Source: Eledone cirrhosa
Taxonomy: Eukaryota > Mollusca > Cephalopoda > Octopoda > Eledonidae
Reading direction: 5' to 3'
Assembly (NCBI GenBank): GCA_964016885.1
Contig: OZ024744.1
Location: forward strand, 65,160,047-65,224,046
Length of the DNA stretch: 64,000 nucleotides
Shown here in pieces: positions 55,835-64,000 of the stretch (position 1 is the first letter of the stretch; the number at the start of each line of letters is the position of its first letter). Below the pieces are notes generated by a model, which had not been told where the DNA came from, did not search any database, and saw only the letters and a list, made by a program, of their open reading frames with translations. The translations under genes were made by a program, and so were the position numbers.

Positions 55835-56063
55835 TTAACGCTTTAGTATTTAAACTGGCCATATCCAGTCAGAATTCTCTCACCTCTTTCTGTTCAAACT
55901 GGCTTTAATTGGCTACTCATACTGATGTTAAGGTATTGTTCTCAAAATAAACAATATCAAAATCTCGTAGATTCTATATTATGTGAGATAATTATGTAAG
56001 ATAAAGCCTTTACCACAAAAATACAATAGTAAATATAGAGTAATGTAGAGGCTAAAGGGTTAT
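55835..56063. mobile_element. piggyBac-like MITE, copy 9, inside LINE
   Basis: TTAACGCTTTAGTATTTAAA at the left, GTAGAGGCTAAAGGGTTA at the right; the last base of the right TTAA is changed to T. Orientation is opposite to copy 8, 440 bp away. Confidence 0.85.
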
Positions 56064-57102
56064 GTCTTTTCATGTCTGTCTCTTATCACCCATTCCATTA
56101 CTAAGTCTCTACTTCATCTGGTGGCTACCTAGCTCCAATCATCGATTTTGTCACATAGAAACTTACAGTTGTTCTCAATGTCATGTGGAAATTTTCTGAA
56201 CATACATTTAACTTCTCTTTTAGCTATTAGAGATTGCTTTCTGCTTCCCCCTAGTTTCCAAACCCCTCTTCTCCTACATTTCTGATTCCATCGAGTTCTT
56301 ATTCTAATGTTACTAATAACTAGTCTCTACAGGGTGTTACAACCTCTCAAGAGAAAAACAGTATTCACAATCATCTGCTTATCCTGTTTTCTAATGAGCA
56401 TAAAATCGATCTGGCTTGTGTGTTCAACTGATCAGCAGATGATCAAGAGGCTGGCTGGTTTCCTGAGGGTAATGTTGCAAATAGTTAAGTCATTAGCATC
56501 ATTGAATTTTAGGAGTCTTAATACCACTTCATTTTTCCAGCCATATCCATAGTCCTGATGCACTTCAAAGTAGCCATCCTGGTGTTAGCCAGCATGTCCA
56601 TTGATGTCACCAGGCAGGATAAGGAAATTGCTGTCATCTGTTACTGAAATCGTCTGCATGAGGTCCTCATAGAAATGGTGCTTTTGTTCTTTACTTAGCC
56701 CGAATTGTGGTGTATAAAGGGAGATAACTGTTGTTGTTCTCTTGCCTATGATTATTCTAATCTAAATCCTAGTACATACTCTAACTAGCTCAATTATCTT
56801 ATCTATTTACTTTTCAGCTAGTATTCCATCATTGTTTCCTATTTAGAAGAGTTCTTATCTATGCCCTTTGCATCTGAGGAGTTTGGCTGAAACTCACCCC
56901 CATCTCATCCCCTATATACTGAACACATCTACGTGTCTTCATTCAAGCATTTCAATTTCACCATATCTACTATTCATCATTCCAACAATGTGACAGCCCT
57001 GAAATACATTCCCTCAAAGTAAAGGAGAGTTTTCTTTTGTTTACAGTGTTTGGTACCATGAAGGGAATGTGCAGTTACTTGATGACTGTCAATAGTTTTT
57101 GC

Positions 57103-57674
57103 CAGAGGTGTAACAAGGGAAAATAGCACCTATATTGAAAATATGCCCCTGCCCATGCAGTAAGTTATATAGCAGTTGTTAGACAATGGGATTGGCAGTA
57201 TATATATCCTAAACAGTATATATATATCCTAAACAAGGGTTTAGGATATTAAACTGCATTTTCATTTGTTCTACAGGTATCCTTTACACTTAAGTATACG
57301 TAAAGTATTGACAAAAGTGTTAGTGTATTTAAAGGGAGTGATCTGTGTAATACTGATCTTTGACAAATATTAAAACCCTATTAAAATATTTGACAAGTCA
57401 TACTATGAGGTATGCCTCTGTGACCATGTAGTTCCCAGCACTGTAGTTTTCCCTATGGCCCTAATAATCTATATAAATGGTTTAATGATCCAGCCACCAT
57501 AGTGTTTCTCAACCTTGATAATGAGAGATAGAGCATACATCTGAAGAAGTTTCTGTTTTCACTCTCTGATGATAACTTATTTGACTTAAATAGAAAGTGT
57601 AGTCCAAGTAGCGCCCCCTTTCAAGTGGCGCCCATGTCACGTGCCATGCTTGCCATACCCTAGATATGCCTCTG
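57103..57674. mobile_element. hAT-like MITE with 8-bp target duplication
   Basis: Terminal inverted repeats CAGAGGTGTAACAAGGG and (inverse of the right end) CAGAGGCATATCTAGGG are flanked by perfect GTTTTTGC direct repeats (57095-57102 and 57675-57682). An 8-bp duplication with CAGAG-type ends is typical of hAT transposons. The 572-bp interior has no transposase frame. Confidence 0.85.
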
Positions 57675-57682
57675 GTTTTTGC

Positions 57683-58284
57683 ACACGGTTATGTGACACT
57701 GCCTAACCACCCCATTACAATACTCAGCACATTTATCAGTGATGAGCTGGTCAGGATATTTTGCATGTTTTTTCTGACTTGATGTCCTTCCAATCACCTA
57801 CCATCTTCCAGCATCAACTGGGTGTGTTTTATCATGCCACCAATTTTAGGAAGGTTGTCTGTTTTTATTTGGAGACACTGTTCTTCTAGATAGGTTGCCT
57901 TCTCTATGTCTAAAGGAGTCCATGTCTCCCCTGTACAAGTATTCAGAGTTACTGCTTTTCTGTTACCTTTGCAACAGCTTATGGAGTCCACATCTTCCTC
58001 GGAAAGCGCCAGTGAAGGTAAAAGCCTTTGTGGGCTGTGGTATAGCTGCTGCTGCTGCTGATGATGATGATGATGATTACAAAGAAGGTATATTTTGTAG
58101 TGGAATATGACAGTAGGAACATTTTCACATGTGGTTTGTGTCTTATACTATGTATGCGTGTATTTGCATGTGAACATATGTGTATGTATATGTGTGTGTG
58201 TGTGTGTGTGTGTGCATGTGTATCTGTCTGTCTCTTTAGATACATATAATAGTATATTAAATATCAATTGATACATATTATATA
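57683..58284. other. No gene assigned; one small open frame
   Basis: A 65-residue minus-strand frame at 57794-57991 has no recognisable motif. (GAT)n at 58059-58076 and (TG)n at 58190-58212 are simple repeats. Confidence 0.35.
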
Positions 58285-58588
58285 CTAGCTGGCCCGTCCG
58301 GCTGGCGCCCGCCTAGGTATACCGGCATTTTATCTTTTCAGGATTCCCCCCCTCCACTCAAGTGCAAAGATACCACACGCCCTCTCAAGCCAGTGAGGGG
58401 GCAGGGGGTTAACGTGCTCTGATGTTGGGTTTGAATAGTTTTTAGGATTCCCCAGTTCAGCAGCCAGTACGTTAAAGAAAATTGATAGTTACAACAATAA
58501 AGGCTGAACAGAGAACACATTTTTTAACAAATTTTACAATAATTTGTACAACCATAATGGAAATTCCAAGTAACAGAAAATACATAAA

Positions 58589-58864
58589 TTACATTGTTAG
58601 AGCCTCAGAGTATACAATATTTTTTGTTCGGCCCTCGGGAGCAAAGATGAAGAGATTGTTTGGCGAGCTCACCCTAGAGCATCCTACATACAATTGACCA
58701 TGGGAGAAGCATGGTTTTCCCAGATGAAGGCCAGCCACTTTTAGGATTTGACCCTGAGCTTTGTTGATGGTAATTGCAAAGCTTAGTCTCTCTGTTGCTC
58801 TAGTAACATTTTTTCTTCTGGAAAATTTGATCTTGCGGCCAGGCTGGGACTTTTTGGGTGGCAT
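58589..58864 (-). pseudogene. Helitron Rep/helicase C-terminal fragment
   Basis: A 91-residue frame contains RRKNVTRATERLSFAITINK, AQGQILKVAGLHLGKPCFSH and GQLYVGCSRVSSPNNLFIFA, then EGRTKNIVY. This is helicase motif V-VI of the PIF1-like domain at the end of Helitron Rep-helicase proteins, which unwind DNA during rolling-circle transposition. The region is well conserved and ends near the element's 3' terminus as in full Helitrons. The HUH nuclease and the earlier helicase motifs (Walker A/B) are missing, so no working enzyme is encoded. A host PIF1 helicase is unlikely given the flanking Helitron ends. Confidence 0.75.
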
Positions 58865-58967
58865 ATCAGCAGTAACAATGACGATAAGCCGTCTGAGCTT
58901 TCATGAAATAAATACGTTTGTTTATATTTTGTTTTTGTGTAAGCAAAAATATCTGTACACGAATATA

Positions 58968-59017
<50 letters not shown>

Positions 59018-59049
59018 TAACAGATTAAAGTTTAAGCAAAGAATCGCTG

Positions 59050-59074
59050 CTTTCACCCTTAACGGGATCTTCTG
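59050..59074 (-). ncRNA. Hammerhead-like core, degenerate (copy of 50674-50698)
   Basis: Minus strand: CAGAAGA, 13-nt hairpin (CCC GTTAA GGG), GAAAG. It follows (TA)n at 58972-59012, as at 50612-50632, and the shared text begins TTAAAATAACAGATTAAAG at both loci. The end of the motif, GGGATCTTCT, is duplicated immediately after. Confidence 0.22.
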
Positions 59075-59595
59075 AAACGGGATCTTCTAAAAAAAAATCA
59101 ATCTGTGAATGCAGAAGTAAATATTTCGAAAAACGTTGCAACCGAAGGAAAACAGGAAGACGATACTTTGGTTCATGAAGGCAGACAGCGTGCCACGTTA
59201 TAGCTATGTATCTAATGCAGACAGCCAGACATACAGAGACATATTATAAGGGTGTGACGTTATAGCTATGTATCTATCTCAAAAGACAGACTAAGAAAGA
59301 GAGAGGAATGTTGTATAACCAGAAGTGTTGACATTTGAAAATTTTAAAGAAGTGAATATTTAAATAAACGATAAAATATCTTTAATCTTTTAACGAAATT
59401 TAAAAGACAAAAATACCCTCAATTTCTTACTTGGAAAAAGTTACATCTATGGTGCAAATTTGGTGCTATTTGGTTGAGCCATTTGGCGAAAAGTTTGTTA
59501 CATACTTATGGCCGCCGGCTTTATAATATAGATAAATATAGTAAAATAGAAAAATATATATTTATTTATTTATACATAGTATATATTACATTATT

Positions 59596-59747
59596 TATTA
59601 TATATAAATTGCGGAGGTGGTGAGAGCTGACCTCAGATCGCTGAAGATGACAAAGGACCGTGACAAATGAAGAGATGCTGTGCTGAATAGGACTCGTCCC
59701 ACCCTTGCAAGCAGGGAAAAGTGGATGTAAAATGATGATGATGATGA
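59596..59747 (+). mobile_element. Family A LINE 3' end (short-3'-UTR subfamily)
   Basis: Codons for SLKMTKDRDK at 59636-59670 precede the stop; then AGAGATGCTGTGCTGAATAG, CCTTGCAAGCAGGGAAAAGT and (GAT)n. It matches the end of the LINE at 37697-37800. Confidence 0.7.
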
Positions 59748-59783
59748 AATTGACGATTTTATTTATTATATATTATAATAGCT

Positions 59784-59889
59784 TCAAAATCTCATAGATT
59801 CGATATTATGTGAGATATTATGTGAGATAAAGTGTTTACTACGAAAATACAATAGTAAATATAGAGTAATGTAAATGCTAAAGGGTTAA
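59784..59889. mobile_element. piggyBac-like MITE, copy 10, left part missing
   Basis: It starts within the interior (AAAATCTCATAGATTCGATA) and ends AATGCTAAAGGGTTAA. A GATATTATGTGAGAT duplication is present. Confidence 0.75.
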
Positions 59890-60452
59890 GGCAGGTTACA
59901 TGAGGGTAGTAAGTATTAAGTTAGCTGGTATGGTATGGAGTACCATAGACTAGAATATATATTAGTTAGGGATGCTATCGCTAATAAAATAGTTTTAAAC
60001 TCCTAGAAACATCCAAGTATGTTGTATGAGTAGATAGCCTGGAATGTAATATTATAAAGAAGTGTATATACATCTGAAAGACCAGTGCAAATATAATTTA
60101 CAGGCAACCAAAAAATCTATCAGTAAGCATAGAGCATCATATAGACAAGAATTTCAAGGTTCATGAGTATCATAGGAAAGTATTTCCGAATGGGAGAAAA
60201 GTGAATGAGAAAAAGTGTTTTTTTGGCCAACATACAAAAACAGACATCTCCCTCCCAACACACACGCACAATCACACACACACTCAGATTTATATGGCTG
60301 TACACATTCATATATATTTGTGAAAATGATGTCTTAATTCTTTCATTACCATATTTAAGAAATATACTGCATTTGAATTAATTAATGAAGAATTTAAAGA
60401 GATTTACTAAAGTTATTAATTATTTCATTATCAAGATTGTATTTGTAACATA
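59890..60452. other. No gene recognised
   Basis: No repeat or coding support. Confidence 0.4.
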
Positions 60453-60892
60453 TGAGGGTCAGCTGAAAAGTTCGTAGGTTGACTATGAAGGATTGATGCT
60501 AGAGCTGTGAAATTTTGCATGCATTAATTTCAACTATTTTTATTAATAACTGCATTGATTCTTTCCAGGGACAATCATCATCAGGTTTAGCATCCGCGTT
60601 CCACGCTTGCATGGGTTTGGACGGGGGTTTTCCCACTTGAGGCAGAGTGGTTGTCTTGCTCGCATAGGACTATGTTGAAAAATAAACCTTGTTTGGTCAT
60701 CCCATGAGAGTATCTTGGTCGGCCTATGAAGGAGTGATGCTAGAGCTATGAAATCTTGCCTGCATTAATTTCAACTCTATTTATTAATAACTGCATTGTT
60801 TCTTTCCAGGGATTATGTTTAAAAATAAACCTCATTTGGTCATTTCATGAGAGTGTCTTTGTCAGCCTATGCATTTTTCAGCTGATCCTCGT
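60453..60892. mobile_element. mariner-like MITE, internally duplicated, with nested LINE 3' end
   Basis: The left end TGAGGGTCAGCTGAAAAGTT and the inverse right end ACGAGGATCAGCTGAAAAAT are imperfect inverted repeats, each flanked by TA. Inside, GAGTGATGCTAGAGCTATGA ... AACTGCATTGTTTCTTTCCA occurs twice (60487-60570 and 60728-60810). The first unit is interrupted by a family A 3' end (60580-60680, minus strand). Confidence 0.65.
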
Positions 60893-61142
60893 TACTTGAA
60901 TAAAAGATTCTTAAATCAAATTATGTTAGAAGATTTTAATTTTAAAAGGATCTCTTTAAAATAGGTGACATTGTTTCATAAATCTAGAGGTGGTTAGGGG
61001 TAGGTTGGTGTCAAACAGGTTAACGTCTATTAGTCAAAGATTGTTCTTACTCAGGCATGGAAAGGGATGTGCTCCACCAGGTTTATGTGCCTAAGAAACG
61101 GTGTCTGTCAATACAGCACCCCTACAACTTTATCAGGCGTTA

Positions 61143-61345
61143 CGGAACCATACATACATACATACATGGTGGCTGCCAACTCGTTTTAGAGTACGGCCAC
61201 CACTTTATATCCATGTAGGAGAACCCCTACCGATGCGTTGAACGAGTGACTTTTTAGTCCAGCCAGAAACTTGAAAACTCTGGTACAAACGCTACACTTG
61301 TGACAATTATTGATACATAGTGCTGGGCCCATGGTACCATGTGAC
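61143..61345 (-). mobile_element. Family B LINE 3' region with finger motif (minus strand)
   Basis: The minus frame 61374-61186 reads NNCHKCSVCTRVFKFLAGLK then SHSFNASVGVLLHGYKVVAV, equivalent to 17160-17290, with a (CATA)n tail at 61143-61165. It is a truncated, non-functional finger fragment. Confidence 0.55.
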
Positions 61346-61452
61346 ATACATACATACTTTACTATAGAAAGCAATTGGTTTTGTAATGAAGAAGGAAAAA
61401 GAGAGGAAGAATGTGTATGTATTCAAATGTTAGAGAGATGGAATAAAATATA

Positions 61453-61605
61453 TGAAGGCACATGGCTTAGTGGTTAGAGCATTGGACTTGCAATCGAAAG
61501 GTTGTGAGTTCAATTCTCAGACCGGGTGATGTGTTGTTTCCTTGAGCAAGACACTTTATTTCACATTGCTCCAGTTTACTCAGCTGTAGAAATGAGATGA
61601 TAGGA
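61453..61605 (+). mobile_element. tRNA-related SINE (cttagtggttag type)
   Basis: GGCACATGGCTTAGTGGTTA, GTGAGTTCAATTCTCAGACC and TTGAGCAAGACACTTTATTT. Head and body are complete; it runs directly into a family A 3' UTR module at 61618. Confidence 0.7.
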
Positions 61606-61617
61606 CTGGGGTCCCTA

Positions 61618-61838
61618 TCATTCCACTGCAAAGTGGTCGTGGAGGTGTCACAGCAAAAAAGCACCCAGCACTCACTGTAAATGAGGTTGGTGTTAGGAAG
61701 GGCATCCAGCTGTAGAAATCAAGCCAGAATCAGTTCCCGTATGAGCGAGACAAGGTCAGCAACCAGACACTGCCCACAACAGGACAAGTCCAACCCTTGC
61801 AAGCAGGGAAAAGTGGATGTAAAATGATGATGATGATG
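61618..61838 (+). mobile_element. Family A LINE 3' end
   Basis: CACTGCAAAGTGGTCGTGGA, AAGCACCCAGCACTCACTGT, GGAAGGGCATCCAGCTGTAG, CCTTGCAAGCAGGGAAAAGT and (GAT)n. It joins a long-3'-UTR module to the terminal block of the short subfamily. Confidence 0.7.
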
Positions 61839-61978
61839 TAGCTAAGAAGTTTGCTTCACAATTATTAGGTTCGATCCCACATCAAGGCATCTTGGGTATG
61901 TGTCATTTACCCCTACCTTGGGTTGACCTGTCCCTTGTGAGTGAAATTGAGTAGATGGAAACTGTTTGGAAGCCCATT

Positions 61979-62373
61979 CATCATCATCATCATCATCATC
62001 ATCGTTTAACGTCAGTATTCCACGCTTGCATTGGTTTGGACGGGAGTTTTCCCACTTGAGGCAAGAGTGGTTGTCTTGCTCGCATAGGACTGTCTGGCGG
62101 GTTTTCTACGGCTGGATGCCCTTCCTAACACCAACCACATTTACAGTGTGGAACTGGGAGGTTTTTACCGTGTTACTCACACGGCCACATTACAGCGTGG
62201 ACTGTGTGTTTTTTTGTTGTGACACCTACACGACCTCATTTGTTTCGGCCTGGATGTTGTGGTACCAACATAACTTTACATTGAAAGGGGCGGTGTGGAT
62301 GTGGTGGGGGTAGTGGGACGGGGGTGTATTTTGTTAGAGGTGCCTACTGACTGTAGTAGGTTTTACTTTGTAT
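61979..62373 (-). mobile_element. 3' UTR and (ATC)n tail of the young family A LINE
   Basis: Minus-strand equivalent of 28894-29274, with GTTTAACGTCAGTATTCCAC next to the tail. It includes two 50-bp modules and the C-rich segment. Confidence 0.85.
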
Positions 62374-64000
62374 TTAGGTAAGGCGGGTCTTCTCTATTAC
62401 TGAGTACCGCCAAAGATCTCGGTCCAGTGACATTGTCTTGGAGAGGTGTAAGTGTGTGAGGTCGGAATTTATCAAGTCGTCCCAGGTTTTTATGGGTCTG
62501 CCTACTCCGTGGCTACCGTCTATTTTTATTGCCCTGCACTTTTTTATACAGCTGTCGTCTTTCATGCGCATCACGTGACCATACCAACGTAGCCTTCTCT
62601 CGAGTAAACAACATCTGATCCCTCTTATTTCTAATTTTTCCCTTAGTTCGTTAATGCTTTGCCGTTCACATATATTACTATTACACATCCAGTGGAGCAT
62701 GCAAGCTTCGTTCTTCTCTAGTCTGCGTATATCCTCTGCACACAATGCCCAGGTCTCACTGCCATGCAACATTGATGTTCGTATGCAGGCATCATACAGC
62801 CTGCCTTTAATTTTTAGGGAGAACCCTTTAGCGGCTAATAGAGGTATAAGCTCTCTGAACTTTTTCCATCCAGTTCTGACTCTAGCTACTGTACTTTCAG
62901 AGCACCCTCCCCCACTGCTGATTTTGTCACCCAGGTAACGGAAGCTGTCCACTATTTCTATAGAACCCTCTGTGCAATTGAAAGAGCTAGTATTTTGTGG
63001 GCACTTGCTGCTACTTATTGCACCAGAGCACCGGGCACATGTAAAATCTATGTTCTTAGTTAGCTTACCTGTGATCCCACTACATCTTTTATACACCCAT
63101 ACTTTGCATTTGGGACATAAAATGGAGTTTCTACCTACGCCTTTCCTACACACTGAGCATGGCCATTTCCCGGATGGGACCGGCGCCCTATTTTCCTTCC
63201 TACAAACTAGAACTTTAGTCTTAGCCAGGTTAATTTTAAGGCCTTTTGATTCTAGGCCGTGTTTCCATGTTTGGAATTTCTTCTCTAATTCGGCCATTGA
63301 TTCAGCTATGAGCGTTAGATCATCTGCATATAGGAGTTCCCATGGGCAGCCGGTCTTGAACTCCACTGTTATAGCCTGAAGGGCAATAATAAATAGTAGG
63401 GGGCTAAGAACAGAGCCCTGATGAACACCAACTTTTACGCTAAACTCTTCACTATATTCGTTGTTAATTCTAACCTTGCTGACTGTTTCTTTATACATGG
63501 CTTGTATAGCTCTCACAAGCCATTCATCAACACTTAGTTTTCTAAGAGCCCACCAGATAATGGAACGGGGGACTCTGTCGAAGGCTTTCTCCAGGTCTAC
63601 AAAAGCTAAGTATAGGGGTTTACTTTTAGCTAAGTACTTCTCCTGTAGTTGTCGTACAATGAAAAGAGCGTCTGTGGTACTTTTGCCTGACACAAACCCG
63701 AACTGTATTTCATCTAGATCAATTCTCTCTCTGATTAGTTGCGCTATTACTTTTTCCGTGACCTTCATGACCTGGTCGATTAATTTAATGCCTCTATAGT
63801 TACTCCTATATAGGGCATCTCCTTTACCCTTGTAACAGTTAATGATGATGCTGCTACGCCAGTCCTTCGGAACAACCCCATTCTGTATGACTTGGTTTAC
63901 TATCCGGGTCACCATGGTGTGTCCCACCGTTCCAGAGGCTTTCAGCATCTCAGCAACTATTTCCGAAGGCCCAGCCGCCTTACCCGTCTTCATATCTATG
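62374..64000 (-). CDS. Family A (RTE-like) LINE polyprotein, RT to C-terminus, open to the window edge
   Basis: The frame is open from the window edge (64000) to the stop at 62374; the Met at 63993 is only the first in view, and intact copies begin over 700 residues earlier. Counting from 63993: SNYRGIKLIDQVMKV at ~63-77, FVDLEKAFDRVPRS, GVHQGSVLSPLLF and catalytic YADD at ~222-225. The PHD-like finger lies at ~279-323 (CSVC, CPKC, HKRC-type YKRC, CARC), where the usual His is Tyr. DSFRYLGDKISSGGG follows, then RLRWYGHVMRMKDDSCIKK and the end EKTRLT. The enzyme would reverse-transcribe LINE RNA at a nicked chromosomal site. It differs little from the copy at 26473 and lacks that copy's nonsense codon. 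Whether the whole element is intact depends on sequence outside the window. Confidence 0.9.
   Translation of the reverse strand, partial: IDMKTGKAAGPSEIVAEMLKASGTVGHTMVTRIVNQVIQNGVVPKDWRSSIIINCYKGKGDALYRSNYRGIKLIDQVMKVTEKVIAQLIRERIDLDEIQFGFVSGKSTTDALFIVRQLQEKYLAKSKPLYLAFVDLEKAFDRVPRSIIWWALRKLSVDEWLVRAIQAMYKETVSKVRINNEYSEEFSVKVGVHQGSVLSPLLFIIALQAITVEFKTGCPWELLYADDLTLIAESMAELEKKFQTWKHGLESKGLKINLAKTKVLVCRKENRAPVPSGKWPCSVCRKGVGRNSILCPKCKVWVYKRCSGITGKLTKNIDFTCARCSGAISSSKCPQNTSSFNCTEGSIEIVDSFRYLGDKISSGGGCSESTVARVRTGWKKFRELIPLLAAKGFSLKIKGRLYDACIRTSMLHGSETWALCAEDIRRLEKNEACMLHWMCNSNICERQSINELREKLEIRGIRCCLLERRLRWYGHVMRMKDDSCIKKCRAIKIDGSHGVGRPIKTWDDLINSDLTHLHLSKTMSLDRDLWRYSVIEKTRLT

Larger units (their letters stand above)
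53780..57010 (-). pseudogene. Old near-full-length family A LINE interrupted by two MITEs
   Basis: The 3' edge near 53780 (inverse of the short-3'-UTR subfamily) leads through C-terminal codons, finger remnants near 54380-54560 and RT remnants near 54640-55110 (the QGLI-SPLLFIIF-like stretch). The linker lies at 55500-56300 and the endonuclease at 56300-57000. The motif GDINGHAG (56590-56613) and SQIDFM near 56410 are still readable, as is GEIEMLE-like sequence at 56950. Every domain has stops. Two piggyBac-like MITEs (55183-55391, 55835-56063) are inserted, and 54288-54350 contains a ~31-bp tandem duplication. This is the most decayed full-length copy, hence probably the oldest. Confidence 0.7.
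58285..59532 (-). mobile_element. Helitron remnant with both termini
   Basis: Read on the minus strand the element begins TCTATATTATAAAGCCGG (59532) and ends GGACGGGCCAGCTAG (58285). TC at the 5' end, a GC-rich inverted segment just before the 3' end and a CTAG terminus are Helitron features. The flanking bases are A before TC and T after CTAG, the expected A|T target. The interior holds a helicase fragment (58589-58864), a (TA)n tract and a hammerhead-like repeat (59012-59080), so it is internally deleted and secondarily invaded. Confidence 0.75.

Noticed and set aside
57794..57991. 65-residue minus-strand frame as a possible exon
   Set aside because: No known motif, no visible splice or start context and no second exon; left unassigned.
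58589..58864. Host PIF1 helicase exon
   Set aside because: It lies inside an element with TC and CTAG ends and A|T flanks, and only motifs V-VI are present; Helitron remnant preferred.

Overview
The window looks like intergenic or intronic DNA from a large, repeat-rich animal genome, most probably a cephalopod (octopus-like). The case for this is the set of tRNA-derived SINEs (B-box GAGTTCAAATCC, 3' end GTAGAAACAATTATT) resembling the families described from octopus and squid. It is strengthened by many RTE-type LINE copies with (GAT)n tails and by very abundant (TA)n, (CA)n and (GAT)n arrays. The species assignment is inference. I found no host protein-coding gene, rRNA or functional tRNA gene. 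Almost every longer reading frame belongs to a retrotransposon or is an artefact of simple repeats.

Four LINE groups are visible. Family A (RTE-like) has an endonuclease, a reverse transcriptase (RT) and a PHD-like zinc finger in one protein, then a 3' UTR with a ~50-bp iterated module and a (GAT)n tail. Its best copies are 26473-29274 (+, one nonsense codon), 61979-64000 (-, intact as far as the window edge) and 37697-40765 (-, nearly full length, several lesions, YADD changed to YADN). Older copies lie at 768-5150, 7378-8373, 12255-13625, 23690-24830, 36463-37622, 42727-43522 and 53780-57010, and there are many bare 3' ends. Family B leaves C-termini with C2H2-like fingers and a characteristic 3' repeat (8568-9030, 16900-17915, 19530-22660, 61143-61345). 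Family C leaves C-termini with a CxxC...HxxxxC knuckle and an AATAAAG-type 3' end (17976-19290, 33345-34930, 35165-35800). Family D (CR1/Rex-like) leaves only RT C-termini (24880-25352, 30172-30595).

Non-autonomous and DNA elements are layered on these. A ~215-bp piggyBac-like MITE (TTAA ends, inverted repeat TTAACCCTTTAGCATTTA) is present about ten times, in several cases inside family A copies. There is a 572-bp hAT-like MITE with a perfect 8-bp target duplication (57103-57674), a Helitron remnant with TC and CTAG termini (58285-59532), a mariner-like MITE (60453-60892) and a TA-flanked element carrying a nested SINE (6664-7285). Eight or more SINE copies occur, one with a 17-bp target duplication.

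Less ordinary structure includes: a ~1.35-kb 13-bp minisatellite that seems to have grown out of a family A coding segment and was then duplicated with its host; several long palindromes (11457-11585, 29533-29640, 41350-41620, 48880-49455, 49513-49847); and a recurring motif, seen in nine or more separate (TA)n-flanked repeats, of a CTGATGA-like box, a hairpin (usually 13 nt) and GAAAC. That motif matches the core of a hammerhead ribozyme, which Penelope-like retroelements are known to carry. It is the best candidate here for an unrecognised system.
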